A stretch of 64,000 nt of DNA from Humulus lupulus (taxonomy: Eukaryota; Streptophyta; Magnoliopsida; Rosales; Cannabaceae). Below, one piece after another: positions 47,356-58,220 of the stretch. Both the position numbers and the translations under genes were made by a program. The stretch covers positions 201,743,481 through 201,807,480 of the forward strand of contig NC_084798.1 in assembly GCF_963169125.1 (NCBI RefSeq). The letters run 5' to 3'. Positions within the stretch are counted from its first letter, which is position 1. Every line of letters starts with the position of its first letter. The notes beneath the pieces are model-generated. The model had not been told where the DNA came from. It saw nothing but the letters and a program-made list of their open reading frames with translations, and did not search any database.

Positions 47356-49718
47356 TGTAACGCCCTGGCTACCCCAGAATAGTTACGGAGAACGGTGAAC
47401 CGGAAATTTGACCCGTTACCCGAGTCCTTTGGCTAAAAACGTGATCTAAGTGTCGTTAACAGGTTAAGGTGTAAAACCAGTAAAAAGGAAAGGGCACTTT
47501 TCATTAAGTAAATAAACTGCTCATGAGCCTTTTTAAAATGTTTACAAGTAGTTCATGTTACAAAAGAGTTGCTACATTTCCAAATATACAATCCCCGCCG
47601 GCCTAAGCGGCAAAAATAGGGTAAACCCCTAGTCCCTCTGAGAACTCCTTGACCGTGGCGGTCAAGCGGCCCTGTATGTACACCACATCGCCCAAGCTCT
47701 CCACTCAGGGTTGGCCAAGCTTTTCCTTCCCTTTACCTGCACCACATAGCACCCATGAGCCGAGGCCCAGCAAGAAAACATAATAAAGCATGATATAATA
47801 TCAACAACGATCATAATAACCATTCAGGACCATCTGTCCAACAAATAGGTGACAATAGCCAAAAGTCACAATAATGAGCATCGCTCCCTTTAGCCATGTG
47901 ACAATAGGGTCACCAGGGCTTAACTGAATAGTGATTCATTTATAAGTTCGTTTAGGACAGGTGCATGGTGATTGGTCACCAACATAACCTTCCTCACGAC
48001 TCTAGAGTCGAAACTATGGACAACGTCCCTTAGCCTTGTGACAAACAGTCACCGGGGTCATATACCTTGGCTATAATCATCTGGTCGTAGAACAGGCAAG
48101 CGCTTGAAAGTTTCTCGACCCTAGGGTCGGTCTGGCATTAATGCTATAGAGCCATTCAATGCATAATTCTCGACTTTAGAGTCGGTCCCTGACTAGTCAG
48201 TGTCTCAAACAGGTAAACAACGTTCAACATCATTTAATATGCAATCCATGTCCACATATATCAACCAACATGCCTCAAGTATCAAACCATGCATGTCATA
48301 TACCTATACAGGGTGCAACTGTATTCAAACACCGTTTTCTTACCTCTGGTTCGAGTGAGTATTATAATATGAACGACCCCTGAGAACGATCAACCTTTAA
48401 ATTCCTCGACGGTCACCTGGTCATAACCAAAATATAGGATTCATCAATAAAAATGATAACTGAGGGTTCCCAAACCAAATCCCAGCCCCCGAGACCTCAA
48501 ATACTACCCAATCGGGTACTAGGTCCAACCCCGAGGCCCATGGTTTGAATCCCTAAGCTAAAAAACACTTTTAGCAAATTTTGGCCTTATGGGCCGCGGC
48601 CCCCAAAAGCTGTGCCGCGGCACGCCCCAAACAAAGAGGCCCCCCCACCTTCCAGACGCGCATGGGCCGCGGCACACAAAAGCTGTGCCGCGGCACCCAG
48701 CCCAGAAAAGCTAGAACGGCCACACACGAACCAGATTTTCTCTCTGTTCGTCTTTCTTTCAAACCAGTCTCTTAAACCATCATATAACCTTCCCCAAACA
48801 TGTAATTGAACCCCCAAACAACATCCTTATCTCACTCACACCAAACCCCAATCAAACTAACATTAAAACCCTCTTTAATTCTCACTTTCCACACCAAAAC
48901 TCATGATTCAAAAGCTAGAACAAAAACAGAGTTTAACTTGAATTCAATGGTCAAAGCTTACCTTAGAACCTGTTTTGAACTTCCCACACAAGCAGAACCA
49001 AGTCTCCAACCCAGCCCTAAGTTTCTCTAGCTTGAACCTCCACCAAGAACTCAAAACTCTCAAAGAAGGCAATGAAGAAGATGAGGCTATGAGAAGGTAC
49101 GGGAAGAGAAAGAACTAACCCCTGTTTTACTCTGTTTTATTCCACAGCCTTCTAAGTTACTTAGTCACATATATCCTTCATAAAAGACCAAAATGCCCTT
49201 ATGTCATCTTAAGTCTCCAAAACCACCCCAAGGGCAAAATTGGTACATTCCGCTAAACCCATTAATTATAATTAACGCTTCCCAATTCCCGCTAATCTCA
49301 ATATCCTCAAACACCAATATTTCATAACCTGTTACCCTAAAATCCCCGGTAACGCTATAACCTTTAATATCACCCCGAGACTCACCCCGAGCCCCGAGCT
49401 CCAACCTGTTATGACCAAACCGATAAATCATGTTTAAAAATCGTCTCATGCTGGAATACTTGAACCAATCCACATTATAATGTGGTCTCACAATATATCA
49501 TTAACATACAACAAATATTCAATTATACCCTCAACGGGCCAAATTACCATAATACCCCTGTAAACAAATGTGGACTCACAAGCATGCATTTAACATCATA
49601 TGATAATATAATTCTCATAAACATGCATAAACACATTTAATGGCATAATTAAACAGTTATGGCCCTCCCGACCTACTAATCCAGCCATTAACCATAATAG
49701 GGAATCTGGGGCATTACA
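47356..49718 (-). repeat. 5' LTR of Tekay-type element
   Basis: 2363 bp; minus-strand ends TGTAATGCCCCAGATTCCC and CAGGGCGTTACA. Homologous to 8487-11066 and 58221-60783. Contains two ggccgcggc/gccgcggc patches at about 48590-48690 (gives spurious ORFs both ways). Confidence 0.9.
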
Positions 49719-49848
49719 TCAGTGGTCCAAGGCCGAAGCACAACAGGTTTCCTATCAAAATGCACAACCCCTGATTCTAACACCAGGTCCCTTGTTGCCT
49801 CATCTCTGAATTTAACCATAGTAAACCTAGCTAAATTGGTGCAACTAG
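49719..49848 (-). pseudogene. LINE-1 ORF1 fragment (DUF4283), inverted
   Basis: Minus strand reads FTMVKFRDEATRDLVLESGV then HFDRKPVVLRPWTT, the DUF4283 RNA-binding region of plant LINE ORF1 proteins. It stops at the Tekay LTR. Its inner end abuts the plus-strand endonuclease part at about 49848. The ORF starting at 49722 on the plus strand reads through this piece in antisense, so its first 42 or so residues are not protein. Confidence 0.8.
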
Positions 49849-52800
49849 AAGTGTTACAGGAGAGTGATAAACTTCTCCACTGTCAAATTAGATTGTATAA
49901 TCAGAAGTCTTTCTGTATTACTTTTGTTTATGGTTATAATAATTTGGAAATGAGGTGCTGCTTATGGATGGATTTGGAACACTTGTCTTGGCCTAGTAAA
50001 GCTTGGATGGTTCTTGGGGATTTCAATGCAGTTTTTAATCCCAGCGATAGAATGGGTGGTCGTCCTATTACAATGAAAGAGATGGAGGATGCTCGCAAAT
50101 GGTTAGATTCGGGTTTAGTGGAAGAAATGAAAACCATGGGTCCTTTTTTCACTTGGTCTAATAACCAAGAAGGTGAGGATCGTATTTTCTCTAAGTTGGA
50201 TAGGGTGTTTGTTAATGAATCTTGGCTGGATATTCATCCTTTAGCATCGGCTGGAACTCAGTGGGAAACTGGTTCCGATCACTCTATGATCTTGATTAAG
50301 CAGTTGCCAGCTATAAAGGTGGGGGTGAAGCCTTTTCGTTTTTATAATATGTGGGCTGGTCATCTGCAATTTAGAGAGGTTGTCCTTACTAGTTGGAACC
50401 GGCCTTTGAAGTATTCTGGCAGAGGTTTAAATCAGATTAGTTGGAAGTTAAATCGTCTCAAGCATATTCTGAAGAGATTTAACTGGAAGATTATGGGGGA
50501 TGTTTCGTGTAATTATGAGAGAAGCAAGCTTGAGTATCAACAAGCTCACTCTAAATGTCTTGCTGATCTGTCCAATCGATTGCTTTCCATTGAAGACCGG
50601 GAGACTTATCTTGAGTTTAAGAGGCAAGAGAAGGTGTATGCTAGCTTTTTGTATCAAAAGAGTAAAATAGATTGGTTAAGGTTTGGGGATTCCAACTCCT
50701 CTTTCTTTCATGCTAGCTTAAAGAAAAGAAAGATAGTTAATAGAATTGTTTCGTACGTGTCTAATGATGGTAAAATCGTTGATGATTATGATAAAGTTAC
50801 ATACCACTTTTTGGTTCACTTCAAAAACTTTCTGGGTACAGCTAGTAAAGTTTCAGGGGAGATTGATGATCAAGCTATCAGGTGTGGAGTTGTTTTGAGT
50901 AGGGAGGACCAGCTGGGTTTAATTAAACCTTTTACTATCAAAGAGGTTAAAATAGCCATGTTTAGCATCAATTCTCTCAAAAGTCCAGGTTCGGATGGGT
51001 TTGGGGCTGGTTTTTTTAAGGCGTTATGGAAGGATATTGGTTTGGAAATTGTAGGGGCTGTTCTTGATTTTTTTCGAATCCGATATAATGCCTTACTCTT
51101 TGAACAGTACCTTATTAACACTAATTCCGAAAGTAGAGCAACCTGTTAATGCTTCTGAGTTTAGGCCTATTGCCTGTTGCAATACATTATATAAATGCAT
51201 TTCCAAAATGTTATGCAATAGGCTTAATAAAGTGCTTCCTGCTTTGATAAACCAAAATCAAGGGGATTTTATTAAGAATCGCCTTCTTGCTCATAATGTT
51301 CTTATTCTCCAAGATTTGCTTAAAGGTTATAATAGGAGAAATATTTCTCCTCGTTGTCTAATGAAGATTGATATAAGCAAAGCTTATGACTCAATTGACT
51401 GGAATTTTTTGGAAAAGCTCCTTAAAGCTCTGAGTTTCCCGAAGAGGTTTATAAGATGGATTATGATTTGTCTCAGGGGTTCTTCTTATGCCTTGGTTTT
51501 GAATGGTAGTATTCAAGGGCGTTTTCAAGGTGCTAGAGGGATGAAGCAAGGAGATCCTATCTCGCCCTTACTGTTTGTTATAGTGATGGATTACCTCACT
51601 AGATTGTTGCTCAAAGCCTCAACGGAGAAATATTCCAGGTTCGACCCCTTATGTAAGTCTTTAAAGCTAGTTAATCTCTGTTTCGCGGATGACCTTCTGT
51701 TATTTTGCAAGGCTAATCAAGGTTCAGTTAGAATATTTCAGCAAGTATTCACTGTGTTTGCTAACTCTTCGGGTCTCACTATTAGTAAAAACAAGTCTAG
51801 AGTTTACATAGGAGGGCTTGATGCAGGGGAGAAAGACAGGTTGCTTCAGACTTTTTGTCTGGCAGAAGGGCATTTTCCCATGAGTTATTTGGGAGTTCCC
51901 TTGAGACCAACCAAGTGGAGGTCAAATGATTGTGATATTCTGATTGAAAAAATGAGAGCTAGGCTGAAAGGGTGGTCTAATCGTCATTTATCTTATGCTG
52001 GCCGAGTTCATTTAATCAATTCAGTTTTGTTGGGGATTCGTTCCTACTGGATGAACATCTTTATTTTACCTCAAAAAGTTGTGAAAGCTATTGATAGGTT
52101 GTGTTTGAGGTTCCTTTGGGGTGAGAGGGAGAATAGAAGTAAAATGCATAGGATATCCTGGGAGCATGTCAGTAGACCTAAATGCTTTGGAGGGTTGGGT
52201 TTTAAGGATAGCTCATCTTGGAACAAAGTAGTGATGGCTAAATATTTCTGGGAAATCTCCTCCAAGCAGGACCTGTTATGGGTTAAATGGGTTAATGGTG
52301 TTTATCTAAAGGGTGAGTCAATTCGGGATTATAGTTTAAAGCAAGATACAAGTTGGTATTGGAGGAGGATTATTAAGTTGAGACATCTATGGTCTGGTGC
52401 AGTGATGGATGCTGCGGTTAGGAATGGAAAAATCCATCTGGGCGCTTTGTATGTGAAGGTGTTTCCTGGTGAGCGGGTGCATTATCTAAAGGCTATCTGG
52501 TGTAGGCTTTCAGCTCCTAAACACCAGTTTATTCTCTGGCTTGCAGTAAACCAGAAGTTGAATACCAGGGATTGGTTGCAGACCTGCCATATCCCTCTCC
52601 AGTCAATTTGCTGTCCAGTTTGTGGTCAAGAGGAAGAGTCCCATACTCACTTATTTTTTGATTGTGTCTTCTCCAGAAATGTTATCTGTGCTGTCCAGGG
52701 ATGGCTTAAAGGATTTGCTTGGCCGATTCAATTTAGTCAGTGGATCAAGTGGTTGGCTTTGCCTTGGGATGGCTGGTTTTCGGTGGTTCTTCATGCTTCT

Positions 52801-52986
52801 TGTGCGGCTGCTGTGTATCACATATGGCAGAATAGGAACCTTTGCTGGCATGACAACTTTTGCCTTCCAGTGTATAGGATTGACCATATGATTAGATTTT
52901 CTCTCAAAGCTAGAATTCTGAATTTAGTATGCAGTAAATGTTCATTTCGTGAAAAGCAAATGCTTCAGTTTGTAATGAATTTGTAA
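49849..52986 (+). pseudogene. LINE-1 ORF2: endonuclease (partial), RT, zf-RVT
   Basis: Begins inside the endonuclease (EVLQESDKLLHC), with VLGDFNAVFNPSDRMGG and the catalytic SDH (GSDHSMIL). A one-base shift in a T-run near 51070 moves to the frame ending 52986. RT motifs: LTLIPKVEQP, SEFRPIACCN, KIDISKAYDSIDW, GARGMKQGDPISPLLFV, CFADDLLLF; then the zf-RVT domain with CCPVCGQEEESHTHLFFDC. C-terminal about 45 residues lead to stop 52984. It nicks target DNA and copies LINE RNA at the site; this copy lacks the endonuclease N-terminus. Confidence 0.9.
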
Positions 52987-53074
52987 TTGTTGGTCTGGTT
53001 TGGCAGGGGTAGGGTGTTCCTTCCTCTGGCTTGTTGTGTAATTGTTTGTTGATCAATATATATTTCCTTTTGAT

Positions 53075-53084
53075 AAAAAAAAAA
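53075..53084 (+). other. LINE-1 poly(A) tail
   Basis: Ten A residues after ccttttgat, immediately followed by the repeated target sequence gaattaacttg. Confidence 0.85.
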
Positions 53085-54773
53085 GAATTAACTTGATTTA
53101 TTTTATAGTGAAAATATTTTATTATTATTTATTTTGTTAGGGAATTTGTGGTATCTTTGTGTTTGGAAAAAAATGATAAAAAGCTGAAAAGGAAGTGGAA
53201 AATGACATTTTTGAAACACTTTCAGCCTTTGGGCTGCCTGCCCCACGCCTAGGCCTTCCTCTCTCCAGACAGAGCCCACCAAAGACACCAAGCTGCTCCT
53301 GCCTTCAACTCTTCCAGGCGTCTCACCCAGCAGCAGCCAAGCCATCCAACAGTGGCTCCATTCAACAGAGATGCTCCATCAGCTTTAGGCCCAATTGCAC
53401 CTAGCGGGCCACAAGCCAACCAAGCCCACCACACCTGGCCTTGCCCAGCTGCTCCCAAACAGCCTGCCACCAGCCACCTCTTCCCCTTTTTGAGCCCAAC
53501 AAAAGCACATTGTCCCCTTGTCCCCTTTGTCTAAAAATACCAATTTTTTACCCAAACTTTTCCACACATTTTATCCCAAAACATCATTATTACACCCTAT
53601 AATTTACCCCTATTTGCCATATTATAATTATTTAAATTAATTTAATCAATTTAATTATTTTAAATTGATTATTTTAATACCTTTTTTTTTGCTATAAATA
53701 AGGGAGTTTAGTGCTTAATTTTGGAAGAGGTTACACTACACAAGTTCTACACTTTAAAGACCTCTCAATTATCTTCATCTTTTTCTTCCTTTTGGTCATT
53801 TTTCTATGAGTTTTTAGAGGAAAAATTTGGGGGTTCATCCTCCAAATTTTCCTATTTATGTTTGTAATTTTTAGTTTGTATTTGCTATTCTAGTTATGTG
53901 TTTCTAATCTTTGTAAGATTATTAAGGTGATGATGAAACAATATGTAACTAGATAGTATTTATTTTGTATGTTGATTTTCCATTTTGTGTAACAAAGTTT
54001 ATGGAATTTTCTTCTTCAAATATCTTCTTTCATCTAAAATATCATGTATTTTGGATTATTAGCATATATTTACACGTTGTTCTTCATTAGTGCAAAAACA
54101 TAATATTCTTTGTGTAAGATGTGTCATTAAATTGTACACATCCAATGCTTAGAACAAAAATATTATGTTTTGCCTTATAAATAATGTTCATTGATTTATT
54201 TTTTATTCATTAGATTGATTTATACTAAATGCTTTGAAATTATAATTTTGAAAAGTGAAGAAAAATCTTATCTTTTTAGAAGTAATTTGTGCTTAAAATT
54301 ATAAATCTATTTGGAAAATGATAGTTTGATTTATTTTAACTATCGCTAAAACTTGGGAATCAATGTACTTATAAATATCATTGAATTATATTTTGTGGAT
54401 TCTAATACCTTAATAATCTTCTTTTACCATCTTGATTTATATTATTAATTTATGTTTATATATTGTCTTTAATTTCTTTATTATTGTCTTTTATTTTATT
54501 TTCATTATACAAAACTCTCATCAATCTTTGGAGCTAGGTTAGAATTTATTAATTTTGATTTAAAATATTTTTCTTTTTCGATTTTAGATAACTCCTTTGG
54601 GTTCGATCTCGTGTACACGAACACTATATTCCATATATGATTCGTGCGCTTGCGATTTATAAATATTTAAAACATACCCGTTTTGGGTCCACCAACATGG
54701 CTTCCATAGATTGGAAAGTTTAAGAGTGGTGGTTTTTGTTCCTAGGAGAAGTGCATAAGAGGATTAGGTTTCG

Positions 54774-55460
54774 ATGGCTTCTAGCTCTGAGTCTCTGAAA
54801 GAATTGGAGGAAAGATGCACACATATTACTCTAGAAGATGAAGAACATGGGGGCTTTCGTATGATGCTATTATAGAGGAGGAAGGAGTCGATACACAATG
54901 GTGCTTGGTAGGCCCATTCTTGACGGATAGAGTAATTGATTTTGAGATTATGCAGCATATGCTTGCATTCCTATGGAAGCCAGGGAAGAGTATGTTTGTT
55001 AAAGAAATTTGCCACAATCTTTACTTGCTCCAGTTCTACCATGAAGTGGATATTCGAAGAGTTATTGAAGGTAGTTCATGGAATTTCAATCGGATACAAC
55101 TAGTATTTGAAAGACTGAAATTAGGGGAAAATCCTAGAGATCTACGCTTGAACAAATTGGATCTTTGGGTCCAAATTCATGATATGCAACCAGGCTTCAT
55201 GTCAGAACGAGTAGCAAAGGATATTGGGAACGCTATAGGGACTTTTGTGGAATCAGATGATAATAATTTTATAGGCGTTTGGAGGGAATACTTAGGACTT
55301 AGGGTTTCTATTGATATTGAGAAACCATCGAAGATAAAGATGAAGATTGAGAAGATGGGCTCTTAATGATTTCCGAGTTTCTTTTAAGTATGAAAGGGTT
55401 CCTACATTTTGCTTTATTTGTGGAGTCTTAGGGCACTCAGAAAAGTTTTGTGATTGACTA
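54774..55460 (+). pseudogene. LINE-2 ORF1, DUF4283 protein with CCHC knuckle
   Basis: ATG 54774 (MASSSESLKELEERC) is a sound start. A frameshift near 54855 leads to the longer frame: WCLVGPFLTDRVIDFEIM, VIEGSSWNFNRIQLVFERL and LDLWVQIHDMQPGFMSE, the DUF4283 domain. After a stop at 55364 another frame gives CFICGVLGHSEKFC (about 55405-55446), the CX2CX4HX4C knuckle expected next, then a stop. It packages LINE RNA as an RNP in intact elements. At least two frame changes, so non-functional. Confidence 0.85.
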
Positions 55461-55976
55461 TTTTACCCACCTAGGGAGGAGATAGAGAAGCCTTAAGCTT
55501 GGATGAGGGATCAACCACACTGACATAACCAGTTGATTGGATATAAATGCCTACACTCAAATAGCTTATATTAAGTGGTTGAAGATAGAAGGTATCCATC
55601 AACAGAGAAAGGGGAACAATCTAATCGAAGAAGTTATGAGAGCTATTCTAGTTAAGAGGATTGAATGAAGGAGGATTGTATAGCAAGAAGAACATGTGTA
55701 GAAAGGGAAGAAGGTCATTCAGACAATGGGATGAATATGGTCAATACAGGCAATCATAGACCAGGGAAATAAGTGATTCATTCTTCAGTTGTGGCGGTCT
55801 AGAGATATGGTCTTCAGTTGACACACCTTTGTGTTTCTAAAACCAGAAGAAGAAGAAGAAGAGGGCAAGCAGTAGTCGAAGGGGAGGATTTCATAAAGGG
55901 TATTTGTAGCAATGATATTGGGCTAGCAGAAAATGGCAATGGGGTGGGCCTTGACAATGGCGCTCACCAAGAATCA
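55461..55976. other. LINE-2 ORF1 tail / inter-ORF region, decayed
   Basis: A, G-rich sequence with an (AAG)n run near 55842-55862. A basic tail is expected here for LINE ORF1; I see no stable frame. Confidence 0.5.
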
Positions 55977-56241
55977 TGACTACATTAAGTTGGAACTGTC
56001 GTGGGCTTGGGAACCCATGGGCCTTTCGGCTCCTGAAAGAGATAGTTTCTTAAAAGAGGCCTAAGTTTATTTTTCTTTGTGAAACCCTTTGTAATAGGGA
56101 AAAGATTGAGAGTGTTGGAAGACAGCTCGGATATGAGGGGTCATTTTCAGTTGAAGTTCAAGGAAGAAGTGGGGGTTTAGTTATGTTGTGGAAGGAGAAG
56201 GAAGATCTTACTCTACTTAGCTATTTCAAATATCATATTGA

Positions 56242-58091
56242 TGTTGGGGTTTTATGCCCTAATTAAAACTCAATTTCTTTGTAATCTCATTTTATTATTA
56301 ATAAAAGAATATAAATCATTTTTGACTTGGTCAATCACTCACATTTTTTTATTTTCATGATTATTTGTTTAATGTAAACTCCTATTAAATTCTGACCATA
56401 TAGCTAATCATATTTATAGTGACGTAATCACAGTGGAATATAAATATGATTATATGTTCAAAATAAGTTAGTCCTAAGATTAGTTAGGGCGCAATATTTG
56501 CACTGACTTGCCAATCTACGATATAATCTACTTACACATTGTAATGTTTTGTTTTTTCCAGAACATTAGCAAAATAGATAAGATTGGATGTATTTGTTAC
56601 ATAATATTGCACTGATATTGACAGTAGATAGGATAAGTAAACATACTGTTATTATCTATTCTAGTCATATCATATAGTTGACCATAGGTCAATTCAATCT
56701 CAATTCTAAGGGGTTAGTATTCTAACTGATTGTATTATTTGAGTTCCTTGACTTGTTCGTTACCAGCTTACCCTACGGACTAGCCCATACTTTCATCTTG
56801 GGAACTCAGTAGTATAATTGAGTGGGAGTGTTAATCATAGATATGAACATCTATAGCTTCTGATGAAGAAGTAAACTGATGGTTTCCTTTTAGTTTGGTT
56901 CAATGTGCTAAATGACAGAGATCTCATTTTAGTAATTAATATTAGTTTACTGAAATATCATTTACAAAGAACTAAGTATTTTAAGGATAAAATACATTGA
57001 GCGGTAAAACGACATTTTAGTCCCAACTCATTGTAGACCGTCGATAGAGGATTAAGTGATAATTATGGTTGTAACAATGGATAACTAATAACGTATCTAT
57101 ATTAATTATAGAGTGTTCTATGAAATCAAGAATGCAATTCTGAGTCTTTAGTGGAGTCACGAGGAATTAACAAGTTAGTAAATTTATTTGTTAAATTTAT
57201 GATAACTTATTGGAGCTTGATTTCATAGGCCCATGGTCCCCACTGTACCATGGATAAAATAATCTATATAATCTCAATTAATTGATTTAATTATCAATTA
57301 GAATTATCAAAGTTGATTACGTCAATTTTGGATAATTTCACAGAGTTATGCAATTTAGAGAAGAAAAGAGATTTTATGGCAAATTTATTAATTAAGACAA
57401 ATTGGTGTCTAAATTAATAAATAAGTTTAAATCAATGTTCAAATTATAAATGATTAATTTGATAAATTATTTACATAATTATTTAATTAATTAATCAGTA
57501 AAAAATAATATGAGCCTTGATTTTAAGCCAACATGCTTATAATTAAATGGGCAATTTCACGGGCCTAAAGCCCATGATAATTTCAACCTAATGGCTGCTA
57601 TTACATATTATTTAATTGATTTTTAATTAAATAAGTGACCTAATTAAGCCTATAAAAGGAATGCTAAGTGAGAGTTGAAAATAGATGATTAGAAGATTTA
57701 TTCTTGATGCTTTAGGGTTTTAGACTCTCTCTACAACAAAAGTCATTTTCTAAGCCTCTATATTATATTCTTCTCTTCTTCTCTCTTATCTATCTCATGT
57801 GTTGAGAAATGCTCACCATAGTCTAGGTGATTCTATGGATACTTTGGAAGACTGTGGAGAAATTAGAAGATTGGTTCAATTTCTTGGTGATACCCTGCCA
57901 CAAAAAGGATACAAGGGTTAGAGAAACTGAAGGAATGACTTATTCATTCCACTGCACATAATGTAAGTGTTCTTATCATTATCTTTGTTTAAATTCAGTT
58001 ATAGAAACATGTTCAGGGTTTTCTTATATTAATTTGTTTAATATATGATTTACATGAAAATAAATAAGAACCTGTATAAGTTTTCCTAACA
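56242..58091 (+). mobile_element. Copia-type solo LTR, family B
   Basis: 1850 bp, TGTTGGGGTTTTATGCCC to TTTTCCTAACA, with the perfect TSD attga (56237-56241, 58092-58096). A TATA-like ctataaaagg lies at about 57650. The second copy is at 1922-3507. No internal region, so solo LTR. Copia assignment is from end sequences only. Confidence 0.85.
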
Positions 58092-58220
58092 ATTGATATG
58101 TTGGTTCAAAATGCAAGGGCATCGAGAGAATAGATTGACAAGATTCTATGGAGAGCCAAATCGTAACAAGAGAAAGATCACTTGGGATCTTATTCAAAAG
58201 CTTCATGAGGAGAGAGCAGA

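Larger units (their letters stand above)
45091..49718 (-). mobile_element. Tekay-type Ty3/gypsy element, 3' half deleted
   Basis: Minus strand: full 5' LTR (49718-47356), PBS, leader, gag, protease, then loss at the first residues of RT (APGTEPVSRAPYRM). No integrase or 3' LTR. It links the TGTAA...TTACA LTR family of this window to a Tekay/Del-type gag. The deletion junction at about 45090 falls between gypsy RT and LINE endonuclease. Confidence 0.85.
45042..53081 (+). mobile_element. LINE-1: non-LTR retrotransposon with inverted 5' part
   Basis: A poly(A) tail (53075-53084) and 14-bp target duplication aaagaattaacttg (45028-45041, 53082-53095) frame the whole insertion. The 3' part (about 49849-53074) is plus strand: endonuclease remainder, RT, zf-RVT. 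The 5' part is minus strand: an ORF1 fragment at 49719-49848 and an endonuclease start at 45042-45090. This inverted-5'/direct-3' arrangement is what twin priming produces. A Tekay gypsy piece (about 45091-49718) lies within the inverted part. Confidence 0.85.
44754..54694 (+). mobile_element. Athila-type solo LTR 3, interrupted by a LINE
   Basis: Own sequence 44754-45041 and 53082-54694. It starts TGATAACTCTACAAAATAA, ends TTTTGGGTCCACCA, with the perfect TSD acatg (44749-44753, 54695-54699). TATA-like ctataaataa at 53692; GC-rich patch 53215-53520. It is interrupted at 45041 by LINE-1 with its 14-bp target duplication. It is itself inserted in the 5' region of LINE-2, just upstream of ORF1. 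Confidence 0.85.

Noticed and set aside
48571..48817. Cluster of ORFs around gccgcggc words
   Set aside because: Inside the Tekay 5' LTR; frames on both strands are composition artefacts.
49722..49848. N-terminus of the plus-strand LINE ORF at 49722
   Set aside because: It reads an inverted ORF1 fragment in antisense; the real plus-strand LINE protein begins at about EVLQESD.
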